Source: Anaerolineales bacterium | GTDB lineage: Bacteria > Chloroflexota > Anaerolineae > Anaerolineales > Villigracilaceae | NCBI GenBank assembly: GCA_030583905.1 | Contig: CP129481.1 | Coordinates: 2,758,136-2,822,135 of the forward strand | Direction of reading: 5' to 3' | DNA: 64,000 bases | Shown: piece by piece, positions 61,385-64,000 of the stretch | Position numbering within the stretch: position 1 is the stretch's first letter | How the letters are laid out: the number at the start of each line of letters is the position of its first letter | The notes under the pieces: generated by a model | What the model saw: the letters and a program-made list of their open reading frames with translations, nothing else | Told to the model about the DNA's origin: nothing | Database searches by the model: none | Program-made: the position numbers and the translations under genes

Positions 61385-62898
61385 TATGCACCTCCCAGCA
61401 GGTTCATGATGTAGCCGACGCCGGTCTCCACCATCGGAACCATGATGGACGGGAACATGCCGAGGGCAACCATGAAGAGACAAAGGGTCACGATCGCCAC
61501 CTTGTCCAAAACGGTGACATCGCCGACATGCCCCTCGAGATGTTCAGGCATTGGAGAGAAAAAGACCTTTCGAATGTTCATCATGATGTATGCCGCGGTG
61601 ATGACGATGGAAATGCTGGCAATGACCGCCACCAGCCATTGTTCCTGCCAGACGCCCATGAAGATGGGGAATTCCGCGACGAAACCGGAGAAGCCCGGCA
61701 TACCCATCGAGACCAGACCGCCGATGATGAAACCCACTGCGGCAAAAGGCATCACCTTCATCATGCCGCCCAGTTCGGGGATCATGCGGGTATGGGAACG
61801 GTCATAGATCATGCCGGTCACAGCAAAGAAGAGAGCCGTCATCACGCCGTGCGAGAACATCTGCACCCCTGCCCCGGTCAGACCGGTGGCGTTGAGCGTG
61901 GAGATGCCGAGCATCACCAAGCCCATGTGCGAAACGGATGAAAAACCGATCATGTATTTCAGGTCAGTCTGGACGAAGGCGATATACGCGCCGTACACCA
62001 CCGCGATCGCGGCGAAGCCCATGATGAGCGGAGCCCAGGTCTTCGCGCCTTCGGGCAGGAGCATCACGCCGACGCGCAAGGCGGCAAACGCGCCGAGTTT
62101 CATCAGCACGCCTGCATGGAACATGGAAACGGCGGTCGGTGCTGCAACGTGACCGTCCGGCGACCAGTTGTGGAAAGGCCAGATACCGCCAAGGACTGCA
62201 AATCCAAAAAAGACCGGCAGGAACCAGGCATTTTGAAAAGCCTGTGAAAAACCGGCGTTTTCCATGACGAGCATGTCGAAGGAAAGCACGCCGGTGTTCT
62301 GGTATTGCACCCAGTACATGGCAAGCGCGCCGACGAGGGCAACCACCGAGCCGATGAACAGGTACAGGGTCAGTTTCATCGCGGCGTATTCACGGGTCTT
62401 GACCCAGCCCCAGATGGCGATCAGCAAGTACATCGGGAAGACCGCGATCTCATAGAAGAAGAACAGCATGAACAGGTCGAGCGAGACGAAAACACCGAAC
62501 ACACCGCCCGCCAGAAGGAACAGGAAAGCGAAAAACTCGCGCGGACGATCCTGGATGCCCGCCATGACGTGCGGATTATCGTCGCCCCAGGAGATAAGCA
62601 CGCCGGTGAACATGACGATGCCGGTCAACAGGACCAGCGGAGCGGACATGCCGTCCACGCCGAAGTGCAGGCTGATGCCCAATTGCGGGAGCCAGTTGTA
62701 TTGCTCGATGAACTGGTAGCCTGTCATATCCTGCGTGAGGTACTGCAGGTAGACCCAGCCGGAAAGCAAAAGGTCAAGCGTCGCAGCCGCAAGCGCAACT
62801 GCGCGGGTTTCATTCTTCCGCCCGGCGGGCATCATCAGAATCAGGACGCCAGCCGCAATTGGAATGAAAGTGATGATACTCAGGATGGGAAAATTCAT
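61384..62898 (-). CDS. nuoM: NADH-quinone oxidoreductase subunit M, second copy
   Basis: A 504-residue membrane subunit. Diagnostic segments are EFFAFLFLLAGGVFGVFVSLDLFMLFFFYEIAVFPMYLLI, GIWPFHNWSPDGHVAAPTAVSMFHAGVLMKLGAFAALRVG, DLKYMIGFSSVSHMGLVMLG and MFSHGVMTALFFAVTGMIYDRSHTR. These carry the Glu and Lys of the proton channel. The start ATG at 62898 follows AGAGG with good spacing. Sequence differs clearly from the upstream nuoM, so these are old paralogues. Confidence 0.92.
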   Translation of the reverse strand: MNFPILSIITFIPIAAGVLILMMPAGRKNETRAVALAAATLDLLLSGWVYLQYLTQDMTGYQFIEQYNWLPQLGISLHFGVDGMSAPLVLLTGIVMFTGVLISWGDDNPHVMAGIQDRPREFFAFLFLLAGGVFGVFVSLDLFMLFFFYEIAVFPMYLLIAIWGWVKTREYAAMKLTLYLFIGSVVALVGALAMYWVQYQNTGVLSFDMLVMENAGFSQAFQNAWFLPVFFGFAVLGGIWPFHNWSPDGHVAAPTAVSMFHAGVLMKLGAFAALRVGVMLLPEGAKTWAPLIMGFAAIAVVYGAYIAFVQTDLKYMIGFSSVSHMGLVMLGISTLNATGLTGAGVQMFSHGVMTALFFAVTGMIYDRSHTRMIPELGGMMKVMPFAAVGFIIGGLVSMGMPGFSGFVAEFPIFMGVWQEQWLVAVIASISIVITAAYIMMNIRKVFFSPMPEHLEGHVGDVTVLDKVAIVTLCLFMVALGMFPSIMVPMVETGVGYIMNLLGGA

Positions 62899-62908
62899 CA
62901 TCCACCTC

Positions 62909-64000
62909 TTAGAACAGAGCCACAACGGCTTTGTTGATGACTTCCAGGATCCACGCGGGCCACAGTCCGATGACCAGCATCAGGACCATGAGCGGAACGA
63001 TGACGAAAAGTTCGCGCGTGTTGATCTCGGTGATTTTATGTTCGCCGTGCGCCCAGTGTTCGTTCATGGGTCCATGCAGGACGTTCTTGATCCCTTTAAG
63101 GATGTACGCGCCCGTAAACAGCAGACCCAGCATGGCAATGACGGTATAGATCGTCAGCACCGGATATGAACCCCGCACCACCATGAACTCCGAAACGAAG
63201 CCGTTGAGTCCGGGCAAGCCGAGGGATGCCATGCTGGTAAAGATCAGAATACCGCCAAAGACAGGCACAAGCGGGAATAAGCCGCCGTACTTGCTAAGAT
63301 CGCGGGTATGGGTGCGCTCGTAGATCACGCCAACGAGGAAGAACATTCCCGCCGCCGACAGACCATGGTTGAACATCTGCAAGACCGCGCCGCTCATCGC
63401 AATTTGGGCATCCACCGTGCCGGAAGCCAGCCCCGCGGCGGCAATACCGAGCACCACAAAGCCCATGTGATTCACGGACGAGTATGCAACCAGCCGTTTG
63501 AAGTCCGTTTGGCCGTAGGAGCCGAACGCGCCGAAGACAATGGCGGCAACCGCAAGGAATGCCATCGCGCCCGCAAAGATTTTTGCCTCAAGCGGATACA
63601 GCGGCAGGATTAAGCGGATGAAGCCATAGCCGCCGAGTTTCAGCAGGACGCCGGCGAGGATCATCGAGCCGGCAGTGGGGGCTTCCGTGTGGGCATCGGG
63701 CAACCAAGTGTGGAAGGGCCACAACGGGACTTTGACCGCAAACGCGATCACGAACGCCCAAAAGGCGATGGTCTTGACGGTATGTACAGGAATATCGCCA
63801 AGAAGTGGCTCAGCAAGATTAAGTGAGTTCCATCGCTCATACAATACCAGCAAGTCATAAGTACCAAACTTAACGCCGAGCAATTGCACAGCCAACAGCA
63901 AGCCTAGCGAACCGCCCATGGTGTAGATCATGAACTTGAGCGAAGCATAATCCCGGTTGGCGCTGCCCCACTGGTTGATGAGGAAGTACATCGGGACGAG
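62909..64000 (-). CDS. nuoM: NADH-quinone oxidoreductase subunit M, first copy (5' truncated by window)
   Basis: About 363 residues of the C-terminal two thirds of a NuoM-type subunit; the frame is open through the window edge. KVPLWPFHTWLPDAHTEAPTAGSMILAGVLLKLGGYGF is the NuoM signature, followed by TDFKRLVAYSSVNHMGFVVLG and MFNHGLSAAGMFFLVGVIYERTHTRD. The gene ends 10 nt before the next nuoM. nuoL and earlier nuo genes should lie to the right of the window. Confidence 0.93.
   Translation of the reverse strand, partial: LVPMYFLINQWGSANRDYASLKFMIYTMGGSLGLLLAVQLLGVKFGTYDLLVLYERWNSLNLAEPLLGDIPVHTVKTIAFWAFVIAFAVKVPLWPFHTWLPDAHTEAPTAGSMILAGVLLKLGGYGFIRLILPLYPLEAKIFAGAMAFLAVAAIVFGAFGSYGQTDFKRLVAYSSVNHMGFVVLGIAAAGLASGTVDAQIAMSGAVLQMFNHGLSAAGMFFLVGVIYERTHTRDLSKYGGLFPLVPVFGGILIFTSMASLGLPGLNGFVSEFMVVRGSYPVLTIYTVIAMLGLLFTGAYILKGIKNVLHGPMNEHWAHGEHKITEINTRELFVIVPLMVLMLVIGLWPAWILEVINKAVVALF

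Overview
The window looks like a chromosomal segment of a free-living bacterium of the Chloroflexota, most likely class Anaerolineae. This is inference. It rests on secreted proteins ending in three cysteine-bearing S-layer-homology-like repeats, many Thr/Pro-rich lipoproteins, a nucleotide-translocase/HEAT/cNMP-binding fusion, an ATP synthase b-delta fusion and tandem nuoM genes. No phage, insertion sequence, rRNA or CRISPR array was seen. Coding density is high and housekeeping genes (pabBC, rpsO-pnp, prfC, murE, atp, nuo) are mixed with transport and metal-homeostasis operons.

Layout. 0-3.4 kb: pabB-pabC fusion, a sulfatase-modifying-type lipoprotein, a second lipoprotein and tRNA-Gln(CTG). 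3.5-8.6 kb: two large surface proteins with shared C-terminal repeats. 8.8-18.7 kb: GPH-type symporter, translocase/HEAT/cNMP protein, sphingosine-phosphate-lyase-like enzyme, ankyrin protein, YfcC-type carrier, DUF2817 peptidase and a lipoprotein. 18.7-20.8 kb (minus): ATP-grasp ligase and SIS isomerase. 20.8-29.1 kb: a collinear metal-homeostasis run led by a DtxR/MntR-type regulator with two operator palindromes on its own promoter, an ABC exporter, three small membrane or lipid genes and a TroABCD-type metal importer. 29.1-31.8 kb (minus): a one-piece double permease of the peptide ABC class.

31.9-35.3 kb is the most interesting locus. An ArsR/SmtB-type repressor with a promoter-operator is followed by a membrane-anchored rhodanese whose frame crosses a TGA exactly where relatives carry the second Cys of a C-x-C motif (probable selenocysteine, with a SECIS-like hairpin just downstream), then a rhodanese lipoprotein and a P1B-type ATPase with an unusual CSC transmembrane motif.

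35.3-38.5 kb (minus): secreted DUF2680-like protein, DUF4404 protein with a 54-bp perfect palindrome at its end, sirtuin and two paralogous lipoproteins. 38.5-44.8 kb: two convergent, paralogous ABC-2 exporter modules; the second is preceded by a 20-codon ORF with a perfect Shine-Dalgarno and a terminator, which looks like an attenuation leader. 44.8-55.9 kb: DinB-like protein, rpsO, pnp (with a one-base frameshift), prfC, BASS transporter, MFS, VOC, MaoC, GGDEF, TPR, SnoaL-like, lipoprotein and GNAT. 55.9-64 kb (minus): murE, the Fo half of ATP synthase (no F1 genes follow) and nuoM-nuoM-nuoN, running off the right edge.

At least four kinds of palindromic repeat are scattered through the window, one inside pabC coding sequence.
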